From: Sphingobacterium corticibacter
GTDB taxonomy: Bacteria > Bacteroidota > Bacteroidia > Sphingobacteriales > Sphingobacteriaceae
DNA: 64,000 nucleotides
Direction of reading: 5' to 3'
NCBI RefSeq assembly: GCF_003076635.1
Contig: NZ_QDKG01000006.1
Span: 62,001-126,000, forward strand
The position numbers were made by a program, and so were the translations under genes. How positions within the stretch are numbered: position 1 is the first letter of the stretch; every line of letters starts with the position of its first letter. The notes below the pieces were generated by a model. The model was not told the origin of the DNA, searched no databases, and saw nothing but the letters and a program-made list of their open reading frames with translations. Below are positions 42,297 through 51,300 of this stretch, one piece after another.

Positions 42297-42422
42297 ATGG
42301 AAAATATTCATGAATTATCGATGGAAGAATACTCCGAAACTAACGGAGGCGGATTAATAGTTATTGCATTTGCGCTTGGTTTCTATATCGGTTACAAAGA
42401 AACTGAATTTGCAAATAAATAA
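42297..42422 (+). CDS. Double-glycine bacteriocin-like peptide 4, 41 aa
   Basis: Short leader MENIHELSMEEYSETNGG: L at -12, E at -8, Y at -7, cleavage after G18. The mature part (GLIVIAFALGFYIGYKETEF) is a single hydrophobic helix with GxxxG (GFYIG) and a charged tail. Partner of peptide 3. Confidence 0.75.
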   Translation: MENIHELSMEEYSETNGGGLIVIAFALGFYIGYKETEFANK

Positions 42423-42430
42423 TATTTTGG

Positions 42431-42472
42431 GCAACATTTTGATTTTTAATATTGAAATGTTGCTTATTTTTA
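42431..42472 (+). terminator. Hairpin between peptide 4 and its immunity candidate
   Basis: GCAACATTT (42431-42439) pairs with AAATGTTGC (42455-42463), followed by TTATTTTT. It can act as a leaky terminator, so the next gene depends on readthrough, as in the first pair. Confidence 0.65.
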
Positions 42473-42475
42473 ATT

Positions 42476-42637
42476 ATGGAGAGTTTTTATATTTATAGTA
42501 TGGGGAAAAATGGGTCTGAAAATAAATTGATTATTGTAATTGCAATAGCTCTTATTATAACGATATTCTTTTATATCATTGGAAAATCATTAGGGTCTAT
42601 ATATTACAACATCTCTCAAAATATCGTTTCACAGTGA
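42476..42637 (+). CDS. Small membrane protein, candidate immunity for peptides 3/4, 53 aa
   Basis: From the ATG at 42476: a short polar start, one strong membrane helix (LIIVIAIALIITIFFYII) and a polar tail. Not recognised as a family. By position (after a peptide pair and a hairpin, like the CPBP gene) it is probably the immunity protein of the second pair. The TTG at 42452 would put the start inside the terminator stem. Confidence 0.5.
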   Translation: MESFYIYSMGKNGSENKLIIVIAIALIITIFFYIIGKSLGSIYYNISQNIVSQ

Positions 42638-42685
42638 TAACATAATAACTTAAATATTTATAAGTCGAAAACCATTCAGGCGATT

Positions 42686-42950
42686 AGATGCCCCAAGCTT
42701 GCTCAGGCCGCAGGTAAACGGCATCTTTGCGGATGCGATTAAGATCTAGCTGAAACCGCGATGTAGCAGATATAAATCGATTGAAAGGTAATTCTGCTAA
42801 TGTGCCTGTCTGCGGATCTTCTTCGCGCAATCGCGTATCATCGTCTGCTACTAGATAGGGTAGCAGCGCATCATCTATCTGATGCCCATCGTGTATGGCA
42901 AAAGCCCAGAATGGGCTGTTTGTTTTTTCGATCAGGTGTATGTATTCCAT
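42686..42950 (-). pseudogene. Truncated copy of the N-formylglutamate amidohydrolase gene
   Basis: Encodes residues 1-88 of the gene at 34942-35724 without amino-acid differences, then runs into a stop. It has the duplicate promoter and may be transcribed, but it lacks the metal site and cannot be active. Confidence 0.85.
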
Positions 42951-43148
42951 CCGTATATATTTTTAGTAAGCAGCATCCGATGCTAACTTGCTTTATTAAC
43001 TCTTAAAGCCGTAAAAAGTTTTTTTTTGGGTGGTGGATTGATGGTTTGTATTTGTGACAAATATCCGGCTCTTTTTTACTGGTCTTTGCCTCGGAAAGTT
43101 GTTTTGTAAATATTTTTACTTTAAAAGATATTTTATTTATATTTATTG
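42686..43148. repeat. 463-bp direct repeat, right copy
   Basis: Near-identical to 35460-35922. It contains a broken 88-codon 5' piece of the amidohydrolase gene on the minus strand (42686-42950) and the region upstream of it. The cut lies at codon 88, where the bacteriocin island joins. Confidence 0.85.
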
Positions 43149-43175
43149 CGGTAAGGATCAGATTATTATGATGAC

Positions 43176-44285
43176 ATGATGATTAGACTTTTTAGCATAT
43201 TGCTGACTTATATTCTTTTTCTCGGAGATAACTCATATGCTCAAATCCAATTTATCGATAGCTTAAGTGGTCAGCCTATTGCAGCAATGAATGTCTTTAA
43301 TCTAGACGGAATGCTTATTGGAACAACTACTGTCAATGGACATGTTGGATTATTAACTACTAATTCTTTCGAGAAGAATTTTAGCAATTATGTCGTTACT
43401 GATCACATTGCCTATAAACCTGTTCGCATTTTTGTAGACGACTTTGAGAATACGCAAGTGTACAAAGTGATTCCGATGACGAAAAATATATCGGAAGTGG
43501 TGATTCAAAGACCTTCTTTATCCAAAGATGATGTCATTAAACTTAGCTGCTATTATAGGAGTTTTGATAACTATGATCAGAATAATCGATACTATTTTGA
43601 TGGAATCATTGATTGTTATATCCCTCTTTCGGGCACCGCTCCCAAATACGAACTGATAGATTACCGTATTTTCTTGAATGATAGTGTTCATCATGATTTC
43701 AAAAAGGTGACGGGTAATTTTTTGTCATTCAGTTTTTTGCCAGAAATATCGATAGAAAATTTGGGGACAAGATTAAGTAAACTAGATGTCGATGACGGGG
43801 CATCATATCGATACATCAGGAAAGAAGATGCAATAGTTGGGCATCTTAAAGAACAAACAGATAACATTGAACTGTACTTGGATAAGGTAAAACCTGATTC
43901 GGTATTACGTAGTAAACTTTTTGGTTTTGAACTTCAAATATTCGAAGAAAAGGTATATGAAGTCTATGGGATAAAGCAACAGCTCGAGGCAATAAATGTA
44001 TACGATTTAGAACGAATCAGTGAGACACTTATTAGCAAAATAAAACGTGGTAAAATGGAATTAATGCCCTATGAGGTGAGTACTCAATTGTATGTGCTCA
44101 ACCGGAAGATGATAACCCAAAAGGAATATAAAACATTCCAGAAGAAGTTATTTAAAAATATACGAAGACTACCAGAGACGAGCGATTTTAAAAATAAATA
44201 TTGGGAAAATTTTGCAATGCAAGGTATCCCAGAAGTCCCTCAACAGCTGCAATTGGACAGCAAAATGGAACTATTATTTCAATAA
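43176..44285 (+). CDS. Secreted protein with carboxypeptidase-like regulatory domain, 369 aa
   Basis: Signal peptide (LFSILLTYILFLGDNSYAQ), then a CarboxypepD_reg-like beta sandwich (about 22-100: IQFIDSLSGQPIAAMNVFN, GHVGLLTTNSF) and ITEVVIQ-like NISEVVIQRPS, the usual link in Bacteroidota proteins. The rest (about 110-369) is helical and unrecognised, without a TonB barrel. Before the island arrived, it probably stood divergent to the amidohydrolase gene. Second ATG at 43179. Confidence 0.6.
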   Translation: MMIRLFSILLTYILFLGDNSYAQIQFIDSLSGQPIAAMNVFNLDGMLIGTTTVNGHVGLLTTNSFEKNFSNYVVTDHIAYKPVRIFVDDFENTQVYKVIPMTKNISEVVIQRPSLSKDDVIKLSCYYRSFDNYDQNNRYYFDGIIDCYIPLSGTAPKYELIDYRIFLNDSVHHDFKKVTGNFLSFSFLPEISIENLGTRLSKLDVDDGASYRYIRKEDAIVGHLKEQTDNIELYLDKVKPDSVLRSKLFGFELQIFEEKVYEVYGIKQQLEAINVYDLERISETLISKIKRGKMELMPYEVSTQLYVLNRKMITQKEYKTFQKKLFKNIRRLPETSDFKNKYWENFAMQGIPEVPQQLQLDSKMELLFQ

Positions 44286-44370
44286 AAGATCATGTTTATC
44301 TTTAATAGGATTCGGCCTCGATAAATGTTAGATGCCATATAAACATGAGGTTTTTGAGAAACCTTTTAGA

Positions 44371-44435
44371 GAGACATTGGCCATGTCCACATCACGACCA
44401 ATGTCTCAAGTAAGCAGTTTTCAACCTGCTTACTT
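44371..44435. terminator. Two adjacent hairpins after the 43176 gene
   Basis: GAGACATTGG/CCAATGTCTC (44371-44380, 44398-44407) and directly after it AAGTAAGCAG/CTGCTTACTT (44408-44417, 44426-44435), both with perfect 10-bp arms. No T-run. They lie between convergent genes and probably shield both 3' ends. Confidence 0.55.
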
Positions 44436-44489
44436 TGAAAAATACACACCGACTGACCAATTAAGTGCGGTGCGCATCTTTACTATTTT

Positions 44490-45332
44490 TTAATGAGCTA
44501 CCTTACTCCACAAATCAGGATGATCCGTTTGTATGAGCTTTACATATGGGTAGGATTTCAAAAACGACTTATAAATTGAAGTTCCTTCTAACTCTGCTAG
44601 ATCATCGATTTCGCCTAAGGTATTTTGCCACAAAAAGACGCCTTGATCTTTTAGCGAATTCAAGTAAGCAACATCCATGAACGTATCGTCGATATGAATA
44701 ATAGATGTTAACCCACTTTCTACAATTTGTGATACATCGGCGATAGTGCGCGCACGTGGGAACGGCGTAATTTTAGGATCAAGCTGATTTAGGGAAGACA
44801 TATCGGTATGATCGTAGAGAAAAAATAGAACTTGCTCTTCCATACCTTGCTGCTGAATATCTGCCACAGCGGTACGGATGTATTCTTTACGTTCTTCTTT
44901 GAAATCAATGTCTACGATAATCTTGTTTTTACTCGCTTTCAAAGCTTCTGATAGCGTCGGAATACGAATCGAAGTCGGTGCTCCATGTGGGGATTCTCGT
45001 AAACGCAAGGTTTGAATTTCCGCATAGGTGTAGTTGTACACTTCTCCAGTTCCCGTCGTGGTGCGATCAAGGGTTTTGTCGTGCATCAAGATCAATACGC
45101 CGTCCTTAGTACTGCGTACATCGAGCTCTACGACGGTAACGCCGAGTTTGATCGCTGCTTTGATAGAAGCAATAGAATTCTCCGGATGCTGTTGATGTGC
45201 ACCCCGATGGGCAACGATATGCAGATCTTTTGCCGCAAGCTTCTTTGCGATAAATTTGGATTGTGCGAAGGCCGAAAAATGTGTCGTACAACTAAGCGTG
45301 AAAAGTAACAATATATATGTAAAGAAGTTCAT
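44490..45332 (-). CDS. Glycerophosphodiester phosphodiesterase, 280 aa
   Basis: Secreted GDPD-family enzyme that hydrolyses glycerophosphodiesters to glycerol-3-phosphate and an alcohol. Signal peptide ending HFSAFAQS, then the catalytic start IVAHRGAHQQHPENS (His-Arg and Glu), VVELDVRSTKDG (metal-binding E-x-D), and LMHDKTLDRTT (second His). All expected catalytic residues are visible. The gene lies 5 bp downstream of the purple-acid-phosphatase-like gene, so the two act in sequence on phosphodiesters. Last gene of the phosphate-scavenging operon. Confidence 0.88.
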   Translation of the reverse strand: MNFFTYILLLFTLSCTTHFSAFAQSKFIAKKLAAKDLHIVAHRGAHQQHPENSIASIKAAIKLGVTVVELDVRSTKDGVLILMHDKTLDRTTTGTGEVYNYTYAEIQTLRLRESPHGAPTSIRIPTLSEALKASKNKIIVDIDFKEERKEYIRTAVADIQQQGMEEQVLFFLYDHTDMSSLNQLDPKITPFPRARTIADVSQIVESGLTSIIHIDDTFMDVAYLNSLKDQGVFLWQNTLGEIDDLAELEGTSIYKSFLKSYPYVKLIQTDHPDLWSKVAH

Positions 45333-45337
45333 CGCTT

Positions 45338-46534
45338 TTATTTCTTAGGAAGTTCGAAGGAGTCGAATAATTCGCCTGTTAATTTATAACTAGAAAAATG
45401 TATTTTATCATTCGTAATACGAATAACTTGATACAGTTGTGTGTTAGAAGTATATTTCTCCATCCAGCGTTCTGAATCGGAATCGTACATTTTTGGACCG
45501 GCTACAGAAAGCAGATAAACTGGACGTTGGCTGCCAACAGCGCCGCGTGCATAGGTATGGTCGTGGCCTTGTAATACAAGATCAACGCCATATTTGTCAA
45601 AAATCGGCTTGAACTGTTCCATCAGAATGGTGTTTTCTCTGTTTTTGGCGGTAGAATATACGGGATGGTGCATCACGACGATGTTCCATGTCTTTTTAGA
45701 AGATGCCAAGGTTTTCTCTAACCAATCTCTTTGTGTGATAGCGGCCAATGAATCGAGCATGATGAGTTGGGAGTTGAGCGAAATCACCCGTAGATCCTGA
45801 TAATCTAAGTAATAAACGGCATCTTGAAAACCTTCTGGGCCATTCTTCGGCATGGGGAATTGTACTTTCCAATGCGGATCTAACACTAGATTTCGCAAAG
45901 AATCTCTTCTGTATTCGTGATTTCCGGGTGTGGGTACGGCCGGAATCATTTGGTGGATAAAGCCTGCGCCTTCATACCATTCGCCCCATTCGCTGTCGGT
46001 ATTGGTGCGATTGATGAGATCGCCTGCATGTACGATAAAACGTGCATTGGGCTCTTGTTGAAATGCTTTGCGAATGGAACGCGACCAACGGGAACGAAGG
46101 TCATTCTGCGCGTCGCCTAGGTAGATGAAGGAGAAGTCACCTTTTTGATCGGCCGTGCGAAATTGATTCCACGAACTCCAGTTTTCACCATCTCCTACAC
46201 GGTAGGCATAGATCGTACCTGGTTTTAGATCGGTGAATGTGACCTGACGGTAAACGTCTGATGCACCGGTTTCGCGTTTCAAAAGATCTTGCGTGCCGGT
46301 CACTGTTAGCGCAGCTGTTTCTAATTCTGGATTACTTTGCTCTTCTACGATCTGACCAATGATTTTATCCGAAGGATTAAAACTACGCCAAGATACCGTT
46401 TGTGTGGTCGATGGATCAGCAGACCAAGTCAGCATGATGCGATCGGGAAGTTGGCTTTGAGGGGATGTCTGCGCTTGACTGGTCAATAGGCAACCAGATA
46501 AGCTTAGGCTGAGCAGTATGTTTTTAATTTTCAT
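45338..46534 (-). CDS. Purple-acid-phosphatase-like metallophosphoesterase, 398 aa
   Basis: Secreted phosphatase. Signal peptide (SLSLSGCLLTSQAQTS), a fibronectin-like N-terminal domain as in purple acid phosphatases (RIMLTWSADPSTTQTVSWRS), then the metallophosphoesterase core with GDAQND, HAGDLINR, PGNHEY, VVMHHPVYS and GHDHTYARG. It should release phosphate from monoesters. Paired with the GDPD, it can take a glycerophosphodiester to free phosphate. It follows SusD after a hairpin. Confidence 0.85.
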   Translation of the reverse strand: MKIKNILLSLSLSGCLLTSQAQTSPQSQLPDRIMLTWSADPSTTQTVSWRSFNPSDKIIGQIVEEQSNPELETAALTVTGTQDLLKRETGASDVYRQVTFTDLKPGTIYAYRVGDGENWSSWNQFRTADQKGDFSFIYLGDAQNDLRSRWSRSIRKAFQQEPNARFIVHAGDLINRTNTDSEWGEWYEGAGFIHQMIPAVPTPGNHEYRRDSLRNLVLDPHWKVQFPMPKNGPEGFQDAVYYLDYQDLRVISLNSQLIMLDSLAAITQRDWLEKTLASSKKTWNIVVMHHPVYSTAKNRENTILMEQFKPIFDKYGVDLVLQGHDHTYARGAVGSQRPVYLLSVAGPKMYDSDSERWMEKYTSNTQLYQVIRITNDKIHFSSYKLTGELFDSFELPKK

Positions 46535-46580
46535 AGGAATCTATTATATATTAAGGAACTAGATTTAGTAAGTGAATAAA

Positions 46581-46620
46581 GCGATCGAGTGCAGTCCTGT
46601 TTAAGACTGCTCTCGATCGC
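46581..46620 (-). terminator. Hairpin between SusD and the phosphatase
   Basis: 16-bp arms (46581-46596 and 46605-46620) with one mismatch; on the minus strand TTTATT follows. It is a possible partial terminator, letting the outer-membrane proteins be made in excess of the enzymes, or the end of the SusC/D transcript. Confidence 0.65.
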
Positions 46621-46648
46621 TTCCTTATCAATGTTTACACGCTCGGGA

Positions 46649-48301
46649 TTACCAAGGCTTATTGGTGCCTTGTAGCAACCAAGGTTTTGACCAAGCGCTG
46701 TTTTCGTTATCCGCTTGAGAATACGTTGTTTTCTCGATACGCGTTAGTGCTTCTTCAGCATTTTTCTGGTTTACACTCATTTCGTTGGGCATGTAAGGAA
46801 TACGTACCGGCAGTTGCGTACGAATGGCTGATGGTCCAGCTTTTAGCGCAGGCAATCCGGTTCTACGGTAATCAAACCAAGATTGTGCTGCGGTAGTCCA
46901 GCTCGCGATCCATTTTTGCTCCAATATCTGTGCTTGGGTATTTTGAAAAGCAACACCATTCTGCTGTATGTATGTAGCATAGGCGTTGGCGCTACCCCAG
47001 CTTTCTAAGGAATGCAGGATACCCCGTTCGTAATACGTTTTGGCCGATGCTGGCAAATTCCAACCTTTCCAAGCAGCTTCTGCTAATATAAAATCCACTT
47101 CGGCAGCAGAAAGTAAACGCGCTTTGAGCAAATCGCCTTTAGCCTCTCTGTAGATATCGTTAATATAGGATACATGCGGATTCATCGACGTCTGCCCAGG
47201 CGTAGGATTAAGATTGTACGCTGATGGATTCTTCGAACCACTCGGTGGTAAGCCTACATATTCTGGATCTGTATCGATCGCTATTCCCTGCACCATATCT
47301 GGAGAAAGTATGCGCACACCATTCACAATTTTACTGGTTTTAGGTGGTTCGGTGGCACTTACTTGCAGTGGGATTTCGACTTTCTTCGCCCAAATGGCTA
47401 ATCGTGGATCGTTGATCGCTTGCAAGCGATTGACCAAAGTTGAAGCCATTTTCACCCGTCTGTAGCTACTTCCGCTGGCGTCATATACGGTATTGGATGG
47501 CCAAGAGTCTGCCGCATTATTACCAGCAAAGCTCATCAACACTTCCTCTTCCACAGAAGAGATGATCGGGAATTTATTTGGATCGGCCATGATCTGCTCA
47601 ATGCCTTGACGCGCAAAGGCCGTTTCTTTTTCGGATAAGCGCATGTAATACCGCAATGCTAATGCATTCGCGAAGCGGCGCCATTTAGAAGCTTGCCCAT
47701 TGAAAAATACATCTGCCGCTGGCAAGATGGACGTGTAAGCGCCATCTGGTTTAGACAATAGCTCATTGGCTTGTGCCAACTCTTCAATTATTCCTTTGTA
47801 GATAACTTCTTGACTATCAAATTTGGGGAAATTGTATTTCACATCGCCCAGTTCTGCTTTGACCGCATCGGTATAGGGCGCATCGCCCCACAAGTCGGTA
47901 ATCAAGCCAAACAGGTAAGCGCGTACGACCAAAGAAACGCCATGATGAAACTCCAAACCTTGCTCTTCGGCATGCCGGCGCAAGAGCTCATTGTCGCGCA
48001 GATAACCATAGTACGGATCCCAGCTTAAGATTCCGCCTGTCCATTCGTAATCGTTGTGCGAATCGAACCACGCATCGTATTGCGTATGCTGTACGACACC
48101 GCCAAGGTTCACGAAGCTTAACTCATTGTATTTACTCCCCATTCCGGTTAGGATAGTCGTGAGTAATAAGTTAGGGTTGGCATTTTCTTCACTTACGCCG
48201 TTAGGATTGATATTGAGCTCTGTCAAATCTTTACAGCCCGATAGTCCCAGGCCGACTAAGAAGATTAGCGCTACTTTTGTTATTTTATTGAAATGATTCA
48301 T
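46649..48301 (-). CDS. SusD/RagB-like outer-membrane lipoprotein, 550 aa
   Basis: Surface nutrient-binding lipoprotein of the SusD-like type. Signal IFLVGLGLSGCKDL with lipobox Cys, then ELNINPNGVSEENANPN, typical of the SusD_2 branch, TPR-like helices, and the conserved ALRYYMRLSEKE and VDFILAEAAWKGW segments. It forms the lid of the SusC channel encoded just upstream (18 bp apart). The substrate is probably a phosphodiester or phospho-compound, judging by the two hydrolases downstream. Confidence 0.88.
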   Translation of the reverse strand: MNHFNKITKVALIFLVGLGLSGCKDLTELNINPNGVSEENANPNLLLTTILTGMGSKYNELSFVNLGGVVQHTQYDAWFDSHNDYEWTGGILSWDPYYGYLRDNELLRRHAEEQGLEFHHGVSLVVRAYLFGLITDLWGDAPYTDAVKAELGDVKYNFPKFDSQEVIYKGIIEELAQANELLSKPDGAYTSILPAADVFFNGQASKWRRFANALALRYYMRLSEKETAFARQGIEQIMADPNKFPIISSVEEEVLMSFAGNNAADSWPSNTVYDASGSSYRRVKMASTLVNRLQAINDPRLAIWAKKVEIPLQVSATEPPKTSKIVNGVRILSPDMVQGIAIDTDPEYVGLPPSGSKNPSAYNLNPTPGQTSMNPHVSYINDIYREAKGDLLKARLLSAAEVDFILAEAAWKGWNLPASAKTYYERGILHSLESWGSANAYATYIQQNGVAFQNTQAQILEQKWIASWTTAAQSWFDYRRTGLPALKAGPSAIRTQLPVRIPYMPNEMSVNQKNAEEALTRIEKTTYSQADNENSAWSKPWLLQGTNKPW

Positions 48302-48319
48302 GTTTGGTACGATGTCAGA

Positions 48320-51300
48320 TTAAAATGTCACATTTACTTTGAAACCTATAGGTAGGGACCAAGGCGCTACATTGTAGCGTTCTATTCCTTGCTTGAATTG
48401 GATACCACCATGCGAGCTGGTTTCCGGTTGGAAAGCCAATTCTGGATCGACACCCACTTTCGCTTTGGTCCACAAGATCAAGTTGCGCGTATATAAACTA
48501 ACGCTACCACCGCTGATACCTAAATCTTGCAACCATTTGCTGGTCAGGTCATAACTGATGCCTAGTTCACGTAATTTGATAAAAGATGCATCGAACGTGG
48601 CTGCATTCATGAAATCCCATGGATAATTGTCGGAGTAGGAGATGTATTGTGTGCCTTCCCCGCCCAAGTTTTCCGTGTATCCAATAATATTATTATTGGC
48701 ATCATATTGCGCGATAACGCCAGGATTGAACACGCCGTAGTTGCCGACCACGCCGCCGGAGTTGATCGGATAGCCACCATATTGTTCACCCGGCCCACCC
48801 ACGATCGGATAGCGATTGCCTTGTACACGTACCAAATCATTCGCTACCAAATAATCGCGTAAAGCTTCGCCAGTCAATCCATTAGGATTAATCAACTGAT
48901 CCAAGAAACGTTGTGTGGTAAGATTGGATTCGAAGTAACGATAGGTCTGCGACATGAATTTCCCTCCGAAGCGCATATCGGCAGCGATGTTCATGCTCCA
49001 TTTTTTATAGCGTAGGGATGATTGTATTCCCATGCTGAAATCAGGATTAAAATTGCCGATCTTATTTTTGGTATTGTTGATCCGTATTGCTTGCCATGAA
49101 CCATTTCTATCTAAAATAGGATAACCATGGTACGGAGATGAAGGATCATTGACGGTGACGAGCTCCGAATCATATAAGTCGCCGATCTCGTCGCCAACGT
49201 AGGTGCGTGCTCCGCCTCGGCCTTCTGTCCACAATGTGTAGAAGTTCACTCCTTCCGACAGCTCTTCGATACGAGTACGGTTGCGGTGCCAGTTGGCACC
49301 GATATCCCAAGTCCAGTTTTCGTTGGCAATTGGGCGACCAGAAACCGCTAATTCGATACCTCTACTGCTCAATAATCCAGCATTGATATTCTTCGCATTG
49401 AATCCGCTGGATCCCGGTAGCGTCGTCGGGATAATTTGGTTTTTGTTGTCTAATTTATAATATGTTCCTTCCAGCTTCAATCGGTTATTCCAAAAACCGA
49501 TGTCGGCTCCAATTTCATACGAAGTGGCTATTTCTGGTTTGAGATCTGGCACCAATAAGGAGCCCGAACGGGTCAATCGCAGCAATTCGCCCCAACTTCC
49601 CGGATTACCCAACACGTTGGTTAAATTATACGGATACGTATCGTTACCTACACGAGCCAAGCCACCGCGAAGTTTAAACAGACCGATTGGTTTCGGTAAA
49701 GAAAAGATACGATCAGCCAACAAGCTTAATGATGCGGATGGATAAAAATAAGAGCGGTTGTTGACCGGTAAGGTACTCGACCAATCATTACGACCAGTAA
49801 CATCTAGATAGACCATATCACGATAACCCATGTTGATCAATCCGTACACCGAGTTTACCGCTCTTTCCGACATCGAACTGCTAAAGTTTAGATCCAACGG
49901 ACTGATATTGGAAAGACTATACAAGCCCGGAGTAGTAAGTCCAGATCCCGGTTTGGAGGAGTTGCTCACGGCTGTTCCTTTGTTATAACGGAGATTTCCG
50001 CCCAATGAACCGGATACATGAAAGTCACCAATTTCCTCCTTGTAAGTGGTCAAGAAGTCGATGTTCTGCTCCATATTCATCAAGTTCACGACGCCATAAG
50101 CTCCGCGCGGTTCGTTGGTATAGCTGTATGGGATTTTGGTTTCCCTGTTTTCCCAATAGATATCTACTGCATAGCGTACCATCGCGCTCCAATTGTCTTT
50201 GATATTCCAATCCAAACGCAAGTTTCCAAAAACACGGTCGCGCACAAATGCATTGTTCACGCCATAAGCAAGGAAGTATGGATTGTTTTTATTTCCGGGA
50301 GATTGGGATAGTTGCTGAATGCCTTCCTGACCGGGAACCCAATAATTCTCCAAATCCAAGATGTTTATATGCGAAGATACTTCGTACGCAGCTTGCATGG
50401 GGTTGGTGCCTCGATTACCTGCCGGTCGATTGTTCGAATTATTGCGACTGGCGTCGAATGACAGACCTAACGAAAGGTTTTTCCGCAAATGCATCGTCGA
50501 ATTCAAGTTCAGGCTATTGCGAAATAAATCGGAGTTGGGTATGGTTCCTTTATTCACCATGTTAGAATACGAGAATCGGTAATCTACTCGCTCACTACGA
50601 TTCGCTATAGAGATTCCATTGGTACTGGTAATGCCCGTTTGCACGAAGTTCTTGATATTGTTCGGGTACGATTTTAGCTCTGTGGGAATCAGGTTTCCAT
50701 TCGCATCTCTCGGGCTATTCCATTGAATAGCGTGGTAGCCTTTATCCAATGCTGGCCCCACCATATAGCTAGATCCTTCCTCAATTATAAGATCACCGGT
50801 CACATCACTCGGTGTTAGTGGGGTAGTACCGCTAGCAAATTTATTGTGCAGATTGATAAACTTATACGGGATGTCGAATACCGTATTGCTCGTGACAGAA
50901 ATAGTCATCTTCTGAGCATTTTTACCACTTTTTGTCGTAATCAAAACGACACCATTTCCGGCGCGTGATCCATACAATGCTGCCGCACTTGGACCTTTCA
51001 GAATAGAGATGTTTTCGATATCGTCTGAATTGATGTTGGAGATAGCATTGCCATAATCTACTTTGTTGTCGTCGCCAATCTGACCAATATTATTCACACT
51101 ATTCATCAACGGAACACCGTCTACCACAAACAAAGGTTGATTGTCGGTGCTTAGTGATGAAGCGCCACGGATCACCATATTGACAGAAGAACCAGCAGGG
51201 CCAGTAGAACTGATGGATACGCCGGGAACTTTGCCAGCCATACCGATCATAAAATTGTCGTTGTTTACACGGTTCAAATCTTCTCCTTTGATACTACCGA

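Noticed and set aside
44402-44412. Another TGTCTCA word outside the array
   Set aside because: It is the right arm of the GAGACATTGG/CCAATGTCTC hairpin and lacks the AAAACGAAC half of the border motif.
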